DNA from: Chloroflexota bacterium
Lineage (GTDB): Bacteria; Chloroflexota; Anaerolineae; Promineifilales; Promineifilaceae
DNA: 41,055 nucleotides
Reading direction: 5' to 3'
NCBI GenBank assembly: GCA_020629055.1
Contig: JAHDEB010000023.1
Location: 6,164 to 47,218 of the forward strand
In this document: positions 8,414 to 17,480 of the stretch, in pieces
Layout of the letters: each line of letters opens with the position of its first letter
How positions within the stretch are numbered: position 1 is the stretch's first letter
Position numbers and translations under genes: made by a program
Notes under the pieces: generated by a model
Told to the model about the DNA's origin: nothing
Database searches by the model: none
What the model saw: only the letters and a program-made list of their open reading frames with translations

Positions 8414-9646
8414 CTAATCACCCACGGCCGGGGCTGTTGCGAGTAAGGGAGAATTATCTTTTAAAGGCAGATGGATGAAAAACGCCATGACCGCTAAAAC
8501 AATCCCCATAATCCAGACCGGCATGTAGCTGCCTTGGGTGTCGAAAAAGCGGCCGCCGAGCCATACACCTAAAAACGATCCGATTTGATGGCCAAAGAAG
8601 ACAAAACCGTACAAAGTCGAGAGATAGCGCGACCCAAATATTTGGGCGATGAGGCCGCTGGTGAGCGGGACGGTGGCCAAGTAGAGCAGGCCGAATGCGG
8701 AGCCAAACACAAGCGCGGTCGTGTTGCTGAGCGGCAACAGTAAAAACAGGGCAAAAACGATGGCGCGGCCCAGGTAGATGCCGCTGAGCATGTATTTCTT
8801 CCGGTAGCGGTCACCCAGCCAGCCGGAAAGCGGCGAGCCGATCATGTTGAATAGACCGATGAGCGAAAGAGCGAGCGCTCCGATATTGGCCGCAATCCCT
8901 TTGTCAACCAAATAGGCGGGCAGATGGGTGCTGACAAAGGCGACGTGGAAGCCGCACACAAAGAACCCTGCAAACAGGAGCCAGTAGGAGCCGCTTTTAC
9001 CCGCTTTGCGTAAGACGGGTAGCAAAGTTTCTTCTTCCTCTTCTGGGTTGTGCGTGGCTGATTCCCCTTGTTTGGGTGCACCCGGAAAGCGTGAGGCGAC
9101 TAGGACGATGATGAGCACCATGCCCCCCATGAACATAAAGGTGGTTTGCCAGCCGACGATGGTGCGCAACTGCTCCATCCCAAAAACAACGGCGAACATG
9201 CCAAATGAGCCAGCGGCCGTGATGAGGCCGAACGCCGTACTGCGCCGTTCAGGCGGGACGATTTTCGCGACGGCACCGAGTGCGACGACATAGGTTGTGG
9301 CGCTAAGTGCAAGGCCGATGAGGACGCCGAAAGAGGTAAACAGCGTAAATGTACTTGGAGAAAGCGCAAACCAGAAAATCGCCAAACTGTAGAGCAGCCC
9401 ACCCCCGATGGCGACCCCGCGTGAGCCGTACCGGTCGGCCAAAATACCGATGAGCGGAAAACCGTAAATGAGCTGTTGAATGGCGATGGCGAGGCTAAAT
9501 GTTTCGCGGCTGATGTTGAGATCTGCAACCAGCGGCCGCAAGAAGATGCCAAAGCTTTGGCGGATACCGACGCTGATAATGACGATGACGATGGCTATTT
9601 GGACGATGTAGGAGCGATTTTGGACATTTGGTTCTGAGGTTGACAT
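8414..9646 (-). CDS. MFS transporter, monocarboxylate/oxalate-formate-antiporter-like
   Basis: A 410-residue, roughly 12-helix carrier. SFGIFLRPLVADLNISRETFSLAIAIQQL and the GILADRYGSRG loop 2-3 motif are typical of MFS members near the OFA/MCT group. The half-repeat motif returns as GWLGDRYRKKYML in the second half. An acidic linker (HNPEEEEE) separates the halves. Substrate is unknown. It is the last gene of a P450/DHA2/MFS operon, starting 17 bp after the DHA2 stop, so it may import a substrate or export a product of the P450. Confidence 0.85.
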   Translation of the reverse strand: MSTSEPNVQNRSYIVQIAIVIVIISVGIRQSFGIFLRPLVADLNISRETFSLAIAIQQLIYGFPLIGILADRYGSRGVAIGGGLLYSLAIFWFALSPSTFTLFTSFGVLIGLALSATTYVVALGAVAKIVPPERRSTAFGLITAAGSFGMFAVVFGMEQLRTIVGWQTTFMFMGGMVLIIVLVASRFPGAPKQGESATHNPEEEEETLLPVLRKAGKSGSYWLLFAGFFVCGFHVAFVSTHLPAYLVDKGIAANIGALALSLIGLFNMIGSPLSGWLGDRYRKKYMLSGIYLGRAIVFALFLLLPLSNTTALVFGSAFGLLYLATVPLTSGLIAQIFGSRYLSTLYGFVFFGHQIGSFLGVWLGGRFFDTQGSYMPVWIMGIVLAVMAFFIHLPLKDNSPLLATAPAVGD

Positions 9647-9663
9647 GCGGTTTCAGGTGGAGC

Positions 9664-11220
9664 CTAGGCCGTGTGTCGACCGTCAGGCTGACTATCTTTT
9701 GGAATTGTTAGGAATAGTATGACTAAACTGGCCAAAACCAAAATGGCAGAAATAAACATATTGGTACGGAAACCGTCGACAAAGGCGAGCCGAATTATTT
9801 GCTCGATTTCGGCGACCGTTTCGGCAGGCAGATTGGCTGGCGGAGTCGTTTCTGCCAGATTTCGAGCCTGGGCCAACAATGTGGTTTGAACATCGGCCGG
9901 CAAATTATAACTGGCGATGCGCGAGGCCAAACCAGTACGGAAACGATTGACCATGACCGCCCCCAAAACCGCAACCGAAAGCATTTGTCCCAGTCGAGAG
10001 GCGGCATTGTTCACGCCAGAAGCGATCCCCGATTGGTTCGCAGGCAGTGCTTGCAGCCCTAAGCTGGTGATGGGTACCACTAAAAACCCCAGGCCGATGC
10101 CGTACAGCAAAATACCGGGCAGCCAATGGGTCCAGTAGGATTGGTCGACTGAAGGCCACATGAGCAAGAAAAATGCGGCGGCGATAATAATGTTGGCGAT
10201 GATGATCAGCGGTCTTGCCCCGATTTTGTCAATGAGTCGGCCCATTTGGCGGGCCATTAAAAACAGCGAAAGGGCGATCGGCATGATGGCTAGCCCCGCT
10301 TGGGCGGCCGTGTACCCTTGCACCTGCTGAAAGTTGAGGGTGATAAAGAAAAAGGGGCCACCCAAACCGAAATACAAAATAATCGTCATGAGGTTGACGC
10401 CGGTGAACACCGGTATTTTAAATAGGTTTAAAGGGATGAGCGGTGCCGGAACCCATGATTCAACCCAAACAAAGGTGATGAGCCCTACTGCGCCGATGAC
10501 AAGGCTGGCAAGGATAAGCGGCGATGACCAGCCGAAATTCGGCCCTTCGATAAGGGCGAATAGCAGACCGCTTAGCCCTAACATGAGGGTAATGAGGCCG
10601 AGCCAATCGAGCCGGCCGTCTACTTCTTCATTTTTGTTTTCAGGCACGTAGCGCCATGCGACAAAAATGGCCAAAAGACCGAGCGGCAAGTTGATGAAAA
10701 AGACGGAGCGCCATGAGGCGAAATCGACGAGCCAGCCGCCGATGACGGGGCCAGCTACGGTGATTAACGGTGAAAATGTCCCCCAAATACCGAGCATACG
10801 GCCGCGCCGCTCTGGGGCCACAACGGCGTTGATGATAGCCAACCCGCCAGGGGCGACCAGAGAGCCGCCAACCCCTTGCAAAAATCGGCCCGCAATAAGC
10901 CATCCAGCGGTGGGGGCCAAGCCACACAGCACAGATGCCCCGATAAAGATGGCCATACCGATGATGTAGACACGTACCCGGCCGAAGATGTCGCCTAACA
11001 CGCCGCCGATTAACATCAAAACCGAAAGGACGAGCAGGTAGATGTCGAGGATCCACTGCAATGCGCCAATGTCTGCATTCAGGCTCGATTGTATGGCTGG
11101 CAGGGCGACGTTAACGGCCGATTGGTCTAGAAAAACGATGCCGGAACTAAGAATGGCGAGGGTAAGCGCCATCTTTTCGGCAAATGGGATTAAACGGAGT
11201 GGGGTTGTGCTTTCGGCCAT
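9664..11220 (-). CDS. DHA2 family (EmrB/QacA-type) MFS exporter
   Basis: A 518-residue, roughly 14-helix carrier. LDQSAVNVALPAIQSSLN is the DHA2 helix-1 motif. LSVLMLIGGVLGDIFGRVRV is the loop 2-3 motif, and GAPTAGWLIAGRFLQGVGG-like helix 4-5 residues follow (APTAGWLIAGRFLQGVGGSL). Family members pump drugs or hydrophobic metabolites out using the proton gradient. It is encoded between a P450 and another MFS carrier with short gaps (46 and 17 bp), so the likely job is export of an oxidised or toxic compound. No fusion partner HlyD-like gene is present. Confidence 0.88.
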   Translation of the reverse strand: MAESTTPLRLIPFAEKMALTLAILSSGIVFLDQSAVNVALPAIQSSLNADIGALQWILDIYLLVLSVLMLIGGVLGDIFGRVRVYIIGMAIFIGASVLCGLAPTAGWLIAGRFLQGVGGSLVAPGGLAIINAVVAPERRGRMLGIWGTFSPLITVAGPVIGGWLVDFASWRSVFFINLPLGLLAIFVAWRYVPENKNEEVDGRLDWLGLITLMLGLSGLLFALIEGPNFGWSSPLILASLVIGAVGLITFVWVESWVPAPLIPLNLFKIPVFTGVNLMTIILYFGLGGPFFFITLNFQQVQGYTAAQAGLAIMPIALSLFLMARQMGRLIDKIGARPLIIIANIIIAAAFFLLMWPSVDQSYWTHWLPGILLYGIGLGFLVVPITSLGLQALPANQSGIASGVNNAASRLGQMLSVAVLGAVMVNRFRTGLASRIASYNLPADVQTTLLAQARNLAETTPPANLPAETVAEIEQIIRLAFVDGFRTNMFISAILVLASLVILFLTIPKDSQPDGRHTA

Positions 11221-11266
11221 TGGGGAAATGTATCCCGAATGGCTGTGTTGGGAAAGCTTGATGGGG

Positions 11267-12643
11267 CTACTGTGATCGTCTCGTTACTTTGATGTTTAGT
11301 CCGTTTTCTGGGCTGATGGTGATGAGCGGCCGAGGGATGATCGATTGACCTGGAACGATTTCGAAATTGAACGTTTGTAGCAATTGGATCAAAATGAGCT
11401 GAGCTTCGATCATGGCGAACTGGGCCCCGATACAAACCCGTGGTCCGGCCCCAAAGGGCAAATAAGCGTAACGAGGGATGTTGCCCGCTCTTGTGGGATG
11501 GAATCGTTCGGGTTTAAACGCTTCTGGATTTGGGAAATATGATTCTTGCCGATGGAGGGCGTATGGTGAAATAACGATCCAGCTTCCTTTGGGGAAACGG
11601 TAATCACCGACGGTCGTATCTCGCTGAACTTCTCGATAGGCCAGCGACCAGACAGCTGGGAATAGGCGCATCGATTCTTTTAACACCATGGCGGCATAGG
11701 GGAGTTGGTCTAGATCGGCCATGGTTGGGCGACGCCCTTGAAGGACTTGGTCGATTTCGTTGGTAAGTTTTTGGGCCACATGCCGATTTTGGCCCAACAG
11801 GTAAAAGGTCCAGATGAGGGTGTTGGCCGTCGTTTCATGCCCTGCACTAAACAGGTTGTTGACCTCATCGAAGATTTGTTGTTTTGGCATCGGCCGTCCT
11901 GCGTCATTGCGCGCATTGATTAAGGTGGTTAATAGGTCTCCATGGTCGATGTTGGTGCGCATCCGCTGTTCGATGATCGGCATTAAAATTTCTTGGAGTG
12001 TTTGATTGTTCTTTTTGAACTGCCGATTTCCTCGTGTGGGAACCCAGTCTGGCATTTTAAAGCCAAGCCAAAACTCTTTTTCGATCCAGATTTGATTGTT
12101 GGCGATCGCATCGGCCGCCCGCTGTGCATCTTTGGCCATCGTCCGTTTGTCAGCGTTAAACAGTGTTTTCGAAACGATGAACATCGTTAGGCGCATCATG
12201 TCGTTATGCAGATCTCGATTGGGATTACGCTCCCACTCTTTTAGTAAGTCGGCCGTGTAGGTGGTCATGACTCGGCTATAAGCTTCCATCCGTTTGTGAT
12301 GGAAAAGCGACTGCATCATCTTGCGCTGACCGGCGTGGAATTTGCCATCGCTGGGGACCAATCCATTGCCTAGCGCCTTGCTTAACGTGCCACGAAAGGG
12401 GGCCGCTTTGGGAAACTCGGCCGCCCGTTTGACCAACACTTCACGCACAAGCTCAGGGTGCTGCACCATGATGAGCCGCTTGGGGCCGACACGTAGCTGG
12501 ACGAGTTCTGGGTGTTTTTGCGCCATTTGACGCATGCTGGCCAACACATCTTTTTTAAAATCAATGATGTGGCCAAGTGGGTGATAGCGAACATCTTTGG
12601 GAATCGGTTTGTAGGCCGGTTCGGTGTGGGATAATTCGATCAT
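11267..12643 (-). CDS. Cytochrome P450
   Basis: A 458-residue soluble P450 with all hallmark motifs. The I-helix oxygen-binding site AGHETT is at residues 267-272, ExxR is KESMR with E323 and R326, and the heme loop is PFGAGPRVCIG with ligand cysteine C404. No membrane anchor is present. It is a bacterial class enzyme resembling the CYP102/CYP4-type fold (long chain, FxPERF motif as FKPERFHP); fatty-acid or terpenoid hydroxylation is plausible but not provable. No reductase or ferredoxin gene is nearby, so electrons must come from partners encoded elsewhere. An AGAGGAAG site precedes the ATG. First gene of an operon with two MFS carriers. Confidence 0.94.
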   Translation of the reverse strand: MIELSHTEPAYKPIPKDVRYHPLGHIIDFKKDVLASMRQMAQKHPELVQLRVGPKRLIMVQHPELVREVLVKRAAEFPKAAPFRGTLSKALGNGLVPSDGKFHAGQRKMMQSLFHHKRMEAYSRVMTTYTADLLKEWERNPNRDLHNDMMRLTMFIVSKTLFNADKRTMAKDAQRAADAIANNQIWIEKEFWLGFKMPDWVPTRGNRQFKKNNQTLQEILMPIIEQRMRTNIDHGDLLTTLINARNDAGRPMPKQQIFDEVNNLFSAGHETTANTLIWTFYLLGQNRHVAQKLTNEIDQVLQGRRPTMADLDQLPYAAMVLKESMRLFPAVWSLAYREVQRDTTVGDYRFPKGSWIVISPYALHRQESYFPNPEAFKPERFHPTRAGNIPRYAYLPFGAGPRVCIGAQFAMIEAQLILIQLLQTFNFEIVPGQSIIPRPLITISPENGLNIKVTRRSQ

Positions 12644-12880
12644 TTAACGCTTCCTCTTGTTGGTTTAGACCGGGTGTCAATCTGGTGTGTCAGGTGTAGG
12701 TTGTTGCGATTTAGATCTAGAAACAGATCCAAAATAGCGGTCGAGGTGTAGACATAACTTTAAATTTAGGATAGACGGATTCTTTTTGCCAATCATTTGA
12801 GCGAATTTGAAAAGAAATCGCTTTTCTTGAATAGAAAAGGGGGGCGAGTGAGCTAAGTTTGTCATTTACCTAAACACAAA
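12644..12880. other. Intergenic region with the P450 operon promoter, no gene seen
   Basis: About 240 bases upstream of the P450 start and beyond the subtilase terminator. The stretch is AT-rich from 12740 to 12840 and should hold the leftward P450 promoter, but I could not choose convincing -35/-10 boxes. A short minus-strand open frame here (12677-12865) has no protein-like composition and is not called. Confidence 0.4.
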
Positions 12881-12926
12881 ATCGGCCGCATGCTAGGTTG
12901 GGGTAAACCAACATGCGGCCGATCGT
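12881..12926 (-). terminator. Intrinsic terminator of the subtilase gene
   Basis: A 12-bp perfect stem pairs ATCGGCCGCATG at 12881-12892 with its complement around 12912-12924, and an inner GGTT/AACC pairing closes the loop. Read on the minus strand it is followed by TTTTGTGTTT, so it should end the leftward transcript of the gene that stops at 12983. The stem is built on the genome's iterated hexamer CGGCCG. Confidence 0.8.
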
Positions 12927-12982
12927 TATCATTTAGGCTACGGTCTTAAACGTCTCCCTACTGAGACATTAACACTGTGACA

Positions 12983-15900
12983 TTAACAAAGTTGGGAGAT
13001 AAAAATTGTATGGGGGATAATGTCGTTCGTTTTTCCTCCCGAATCTGTTACCCGCAAGGTTACCATGTGGCTCGTACCGCAACCTGTGGCTGTAAAATTA
13101 TGCGTGATCGTCACTGAACCGGTCGAAGTGTTCACCGTACCGCTTCCGAGTGGGCCGGCCACGCTATCGATCCATTCAACGGTCAATTCTGAATAAGCAT
13201 CTTCCTGATCATCAATTTGACCGGCGAGCGTTAGCCTCTTGTACCAAATACCGTCAATCCCCATGGTATCCACATGAAACGATGAATCATTTGCTGGTGA
13301 GGTGATTGAAGCGGTTGGTTTTAGATTGAAACAATCTGGATCACTGGCCCCTAAGATGGTCAAACTAACTGTCTCTGTCTCTGATAAGCCACCATCATCT
13401 GTCACAGTCAGGGTGATTGTATGCTCACCAGTGCTCAGAAAACTGATCGGAAGCGGATTCCCATTTCCTAAGTTCCCATCAAGTGATGAACGCCAGTTGT
13501 ACCCCAATGCTGGAATCCCATCGAGCTGATTGGGGTCAAACGAGCTACCCAAGAAGTTAATCTCTTGGCTAGAGCAAATTTCAGCATTGTTCGATGGGTA
13601 TTCAATGACAGCGGTTGGAGCTGTGTTGAGGATTTGGATCGAAACTGAATCAGTGGCGTTAAAGCCACCACCCGTCATCGAAAAGGTAATGGTGTGGGTC
13701 CCACTGCTCAAATCATCGATAAAGAAGTTTGAGTTTGAACCACTTTCATCAAGAGGGGCGTTCCAACTGCCTGAGTGAAGTGCTCCATCTATATTTGATG
13801 TCCAGCTGTAGGTGAAGGTGGTTTCGTTTTCAAGCACGGCACCAATTTCAGCATTGAAAGAGATGGTCGTACCTTGCTGAGCATCGCTACCGGCTGATGG
13901 TGAGGTGATTTTCGCGGATGCTACCTCCCCAACCGCCTCGCGTACGGCCGCGTATGCATTCACATATCGGGGTACAGATGCATCTGGGCTGGTATGGGCT
14001 GTACTATTCATGATGTTCAAGACTTGATTAGCAGAAAGAGACGGGTCGGCCGCCCAGATAAGAGCTGCTACACCACCTGCGTATGGCGATGAAAAACTTG
14101 TTCCGCTAATGAGGCTTACATTGCCACCTTGAACAAGATTGTCCGGGTCTGCACCCATATAAACTCGATAAGGGGCAAACATGTGCACCCCACCATCGCT
14201 GCCCCAGTTAGAGCCGCCGGTGGTTCGGCCGGACCCGTCTACGCTGCGGGCGCGCATTGTCGAGTTCCACTCGATGCCACCCACACACACAACGCCATTA
14301 TTCTCACACGGGGTATGCCAGGTTCTTTCCCAGCAGATGCCGATAAAGCAGCGCTCAGCATCGACATCTTGGTAATCATTACCGGCCGAGGCGAACAAAA
14401 GTGCACCCGAAGCCCGAATCGCCATGGTTGTATGTTCAAATGGGAGTACCGTGAAGCTGACGACGGCGGGTACTTCCGCACTGTAGCTCATGTTGATGAC
14501 TTTGGCACCGGCCGCACGAGCGGCGATAACGCTTGCAATAGAGGTGACATAGTCGTAACCGGTGTAAATATTAATCGGTTCTGCTACCGTATGAGCAACA
14601 CCTACTACACCGTAAAAGTTGTCAGCTTCGGCCATGGCCGTTTGCATGACATGGTTGCCGTGCCAAGGAGATGCGCTTCCACCTCTGTCACCATCGGCCG
14701 TAACCCACGGAAAGATGGAAATGTGGGTCGTGCTGTCAGGATAGTCATTATTGGTGGCGAACCCTTTGTCCAAAACTGCGTATGGCACTCGGTTGTCCCA
14801 TTTCCCGCCGTGAATTAACACGTTCCACGCATCTGCTGTTCCGATGTCTTGTACACTGCCTCGATTCATGAATGACCAGTTGTACGGATTGGTTGTATAG
14901 GAAATTCCCCCCCAAGTGAGACCGTTGGTCGCTTCACGCGAACTATCAGGAGGTGTAGTGGGTTCACCGACCCAATTGACTCCGATCGTCGTACCGCCGA
15001 CCGCTTCTTTACCAGCAATCGCCATCAAACCAGCGGCGGTATCGCTAGAAAAACTGTGTTCGCCTCTGACCTTACCGTTTTCAGTGGTATCGAGTGCATC
15101 GAGATATGAGGCGAGTTGAGAAACGTCTCCTACTGTAGGGTCGATACGAATAAGATACATTTTAGGCAAATCAGTGATACCCGCTTCGGTTGGATCGATT
15201 TCTAGCAAGATCTCACCAGAATAATCAGCCACAATCTGGTTGATCACACTCATGTCGTCGGTTTCTACAAATATTTCGTTTTGCACAAATGTTGCCACAG
15301 CCCCATCTGGGTCACTCATCGCGCCCAGCGGTCGGGCCGGGTCCCCCGCGTTTAGGCCAGGCAAACTAGCCGCAAGCGGCTCAACCGTCTCGTCAATGTC
15401 GATTTGAATTTTCGGTGTGCTATTCGGTGGATTCGTGTCGCCACTTCCGCCGATTACAATAGGTAAGTAGACGGTATATCGGCTTGGTTCTGGATCTGGG
15501 GTTGGGTCAACCGTTACAGTTGTATTTGCACTTTGCTCAAATTCGCCCGTGCTACAAGGGGATAGTGAGCAAACTGTGATCGTATGGCTGCCAGGGGTTG
15601 CACCCATCGGAATCTCAAAGGTTGTAGAGAATTCTCCGCCGTCTGGGATTAGAAATCCACCGACATCAATTCCGTCCCAGCGAATTGTGGCGATGTAGCC
15701 ACCGGGCGTATAACCGCTTCCCTCAAGCGTTACTGACTCACCCGACTCAGCATTTGTGGGGGTTACGCTGAGCGTGGGGGTGGAAGAATTAGCCCTTTTT
15801 GGGATGAAGACATTAAATTTAGACTCTTCGCTTATGGCTGAAATGTCTTGGGTAAAAATATTCCATCTGCCTGAGCCGGGTGAATACCAGACGCCTAAAT

Positions 15901-16681
15901 TTGCTCGTGTGTTTTTTAGATAGTTTAGTATGCCATCATCCCAGTTTGTTTCAACAAATAAAATCGCATCTGGATTATCATTCAGTAAAGCGTGGTCTAA
16001 TTGAGTGGAGTTTGATGTGATATTTTCACTGGTGGCTTCATGAATATAGCTTTCATGAGTGCTGCTAGGTACAACAACATGAAAGGCGGCATTATTTGGC
16101 ATCGGGTTGAACTCATCAGCTTGTTCTTTGAAAATATTCCAACGGTTTACGGTTGCATCGCGCCCCACATAGGTTGTGTTTGGATTATAAACTTCATGGG
16201 GGGTCCAATAATGTGTGTTAAAAGGAATCGCCTCAGGTGCATTATTTAAACTGGGGTGGTCTAAGAAGGTTTCGTTGTAGCCATTGCCATCTTGATGGAT
16301 ATGCACAAAGGCGTCATCGCTTGACGAGGCGACGTATACATTAAAGGAAGCACCTAACGGCATGTCATTTTGATTTTCATTGTAGATGAGCCATTTTTCT
16401 TCGTTGTAATATACGCCGATGACGTTGTTGTTATAGACACCAGTGCCGTTGCTTGGGTTCCAGTTTTGGGTCACAATCAACTTCGCATTTGGATTACCAT
16501 TAAGACTGATATGGTTGAGCACTGTGATATGCGAGGCTGAGTTTTCTTCTGTCGTGGTATGGACGAAGTAGCTTGTGAACGGGGAGCTTTCTGTTTCTGC
16601 AAAAAGAATTTTGCCACCTTGTTGGCTGGTAAAGATGGTTAATAACAAAAGCCAACAAAACGATTTGAGAAGTTTTTTCAT
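12983..16681 (-). CDS. Exported multidomain subtilisin-like serine protease (S8)
   Basis: A 1232-residue secreted protein. Residues 1-28 form a signal peptide. Three tandem repeats of about 95 residues follow (about 33-305), each with an NxPdA...W and kW.IF/Y..FNVfVP pattern; I believe this is the DUF7452 type. Next come an Ig-like domain (306-395), the linker VYLPIVIGG, an inhibitor-like propeptide (about 440-560) and the subtilase domain with D638, H674 (HGNH), oxyanion N768 (SAGND) and S862 (SGTSFSSP). Three Ig/PKD-like domains (about 925-1232) complete it. All catalytic residues are intact. It probably degrades extracellular protein or processes surface proteins. The first 660 codons lack CGGCCG, unlike the rest. 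Confidence 0.92.
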   Translation of the reverse strand: MKKLLKSFCWLLLLTIFTSQQGGKILFAETESSPFTSYFVHTTTEENSASHITVLNHISLNGNPNAKLIVTQNWNPSNGTGVYNNNVIGVYYNEEKWLIYNENQNDMPLGASFNVYVASSSDDAFVHIHQDGNGYNETFLDHPSLNNAPEAIPFNTHYWTPHEVYNPNTTYVGRDATVNRWNIFKEQADEFNPMPNNAAFHVVVPSSTHESYIHEATSENITSNSTQLDHALLNDNPDAILFVETNWDDGILNYLKNTRANLGVWYSPGSGRWNIFTQDISAISEESKFNVFIPKRANSSTPTLSVTPTNAESGESVTLEGSGYTPGGYIATIRWDGIDVGGFLIPDGGEFSTTFEIPMGATPGSHTITVCSLSPCSTGEFEQSANTTVTVDPTPDPEPSRYTVYLPIVIGGSGDTNPPNSTPKIQIDIDETVEPLAASLPGLNAGDPARPLGAMSDPDGAVATFVQNEIFVETDDMSVINQIVADYSGEILLEIDPTEAGITDLPKMYLIRIDPTVGDVSQLASYLDALDTTENGKVRGEHSFSSDTAAGLMAIAGKEAVGGTTIGVNWVGEPTTPPDSSREATNGLTWGGISYTTNPYNWSFMNRGSVQDIGTADAWNVLIHGGKWDNRVPYAVLDKGFATNNDYPDSTTHISIFPWVTADGDRGGSASPWHGNHVMQTAMAEADNFYGVVGVAHTVAEPINIYTGYDYVTSIASVIAARAAGAKVINMSYSAEVPAVVSFTVLPFEHTTMAIRASGALLFASAGNDYQDVDAERCFIGICWERTWHTPCENNGVVCVGGIEWNSTMRARSVDGSGRTTGGSNWGSDGGVHMFAPYRVYMGADPDNLVQGGNVSLISGTSFSSPYAGGVAALIWAADPSLSANQVLNIMNSTAHTSPDASVPRYVNAYAAVREAVGEVASAKITSPSAGSDAQQGTTISFNAEIGAVLENETTFTYSWTSNIDGALHSGSWNAPLDESGSNSNFFIDDLSSGTHTITFSMTGGGFNATDSVSIQILNTAPTAVIEYPSNNAEICSSQEINFLGSSFDPNQLDGIPALGYNWRSSLDGNLGNGNPLPISFLSTGEHTITLTVTDDGGLSETETVSLTILGASDPDCFNLKPTASITSPANDSSFHVDTMGIDGIWYKRLTLAGQIDDQEDAYSELTVEWIDSVAGPLGSGTVNTSTGSVTITHNFTATGCGTSHMVTLRVTDSGGKTNDIIPHTIFISQLC

Positions 16682-16850
16682 CTGGTTTCTCCTTTCTAAG
16701 TAAATTAATTTATGACCGAGGGTTATGCGTTTTCTTACCGAAGAGGCGAAAAGGCTTTCTGAATCAAGGTAGTCATTCGAGAGTTAACATAGACTTTTCG
16801 TGTCTAGAACCCATAACCCGAATGATGTAAGAAACTATCATTGTTTTACG

Positions 16851-16884
16851 TTCGGAAAAGTCTGAAGAAGACTCGGAATTTTTC
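16851..16884 (+). promoter_or_regulatory. Regulatory box A, copy upstream of the broken STAND gene
   Basis: TTCGGAAAAGTCTGA followed by AGAAGACTCGGAATTTTTC. It matches box B at 18373 at about 29 of 33 positions. Both carry three half-sites, TCGGA, TCTGA and TCGGA, starting at offsets 2, 11 and 23. Preservation next to a decayed gene and next to its intact paralogue suggests an operator or promoter element of this regulator family. Confidence 0.5.
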
Positions 16885-17331
16885 AGGGGACAGGCTTTTG
16901 GAAGACAATCGGCCGATTTCGGCATGGTTTTCAGCCAGAACTGTGGGATATACGATCGAAAGTTGGCGTTACCGTAAAACTCCACCAGCCATAGCCATTC
17001 TTAACCACAAGCACTGTATGAACTTAAGAGGGATAAACAGAGAAGCAAATTTTCAACCTACTCAAACGATTCCCATCGTCGATCAGCCACCAATTAAAGC
17101 GTATAGGCCGCCGGTGCAGGATGGTTTTGTGAGGGGAGCACGGCCGAGATTGAACGGTATCGCCAGCAATTAAGTAGCGAAACGTCTGCTGTTATTAGTG
17201 GAATGGCTGATATAGGCAAAACAAGCCTTACGAAGATTATCGGATCTAGTTGGGTTGCGCAACCGGTTTTTAGCATAGCAGATTGGTGCAGCCTGACACA
17301 CGGATATGCGGTGAACGCCAACTTTTCCTAA
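16885..17331 (+). pseudogene. Broken copy of the HTH/P-loop STAND regulator
   Basis: The translated stretch TIESWRYRKTPP (from about 16949) matches TIESWRYRKAPP of the intact regulator at 18523. QTIPIVDQPPIKAYRPPVQDGFV matches its linker. After about 17130 the frame changes by one base, and the copy continues as STAEIERYRQQL, then SAVISGMADIGKTSL with an intact P-loop, then IIGSSWVAQPVF. It ends at TAA 17329-17331, losing the rest of the NTPase and all TPR repeats. About 35 codons of the linker and the first 40 residues are also missing. No product is expected. It is a relic of a duplication in tandem with the intact gene. Confidence 0.8.
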
Positions 17332-17427
17332 AAACTGTCCCAATCTAGGGAACGTATTAACCCTGCTGAATAAAATCAACAAAATTTGTTTAATTTTTCT
17401 CATTATGGTTTCTTCTAGATGCGATTG

Positions 17428-17455
17428 GGAGCCAAGACTGTTATGTCTTGGCTCC
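17428..17455. other. Perfect 11-bp hairpin downstream of the 233-residue gene
   Basis: GGAGCCAAGAC at 17428-17438 pairs with GTCTTGGCTCC at 17445-17455 around a 6-base loop. It lies 26 bp beyond the stop of the leftward gene at 17481 and so is placed like a terminator, but it has no T-tract on either strand. It may protect or end the message by another route. Confidence 0.5.
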
Positions 17456-17480
17456 TCATCAATAGGCGTAGTAGTAGTCC

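Noticed and set aside
9100-9552. 150-residue minus-strand open frame
   Set aside because: Out-of-frame shadow of the MFS carrier at 8414-9646, with no membrane pattern of its own.
12677-12865. 62-residue minus-strand frame upstream of P450
   Set aside because: Low-complexity composition in the presumed promoter region, without ribosome-binding site or family.
14129-14818. 229-residue plus-strand open frame inside the subtilase gene
   Set aside because: It lies antisense to the intact catalytic domain (D638, H674, S862 all read on the minus strand), has a basic, mixed composition and no family; it is a shadow frame.
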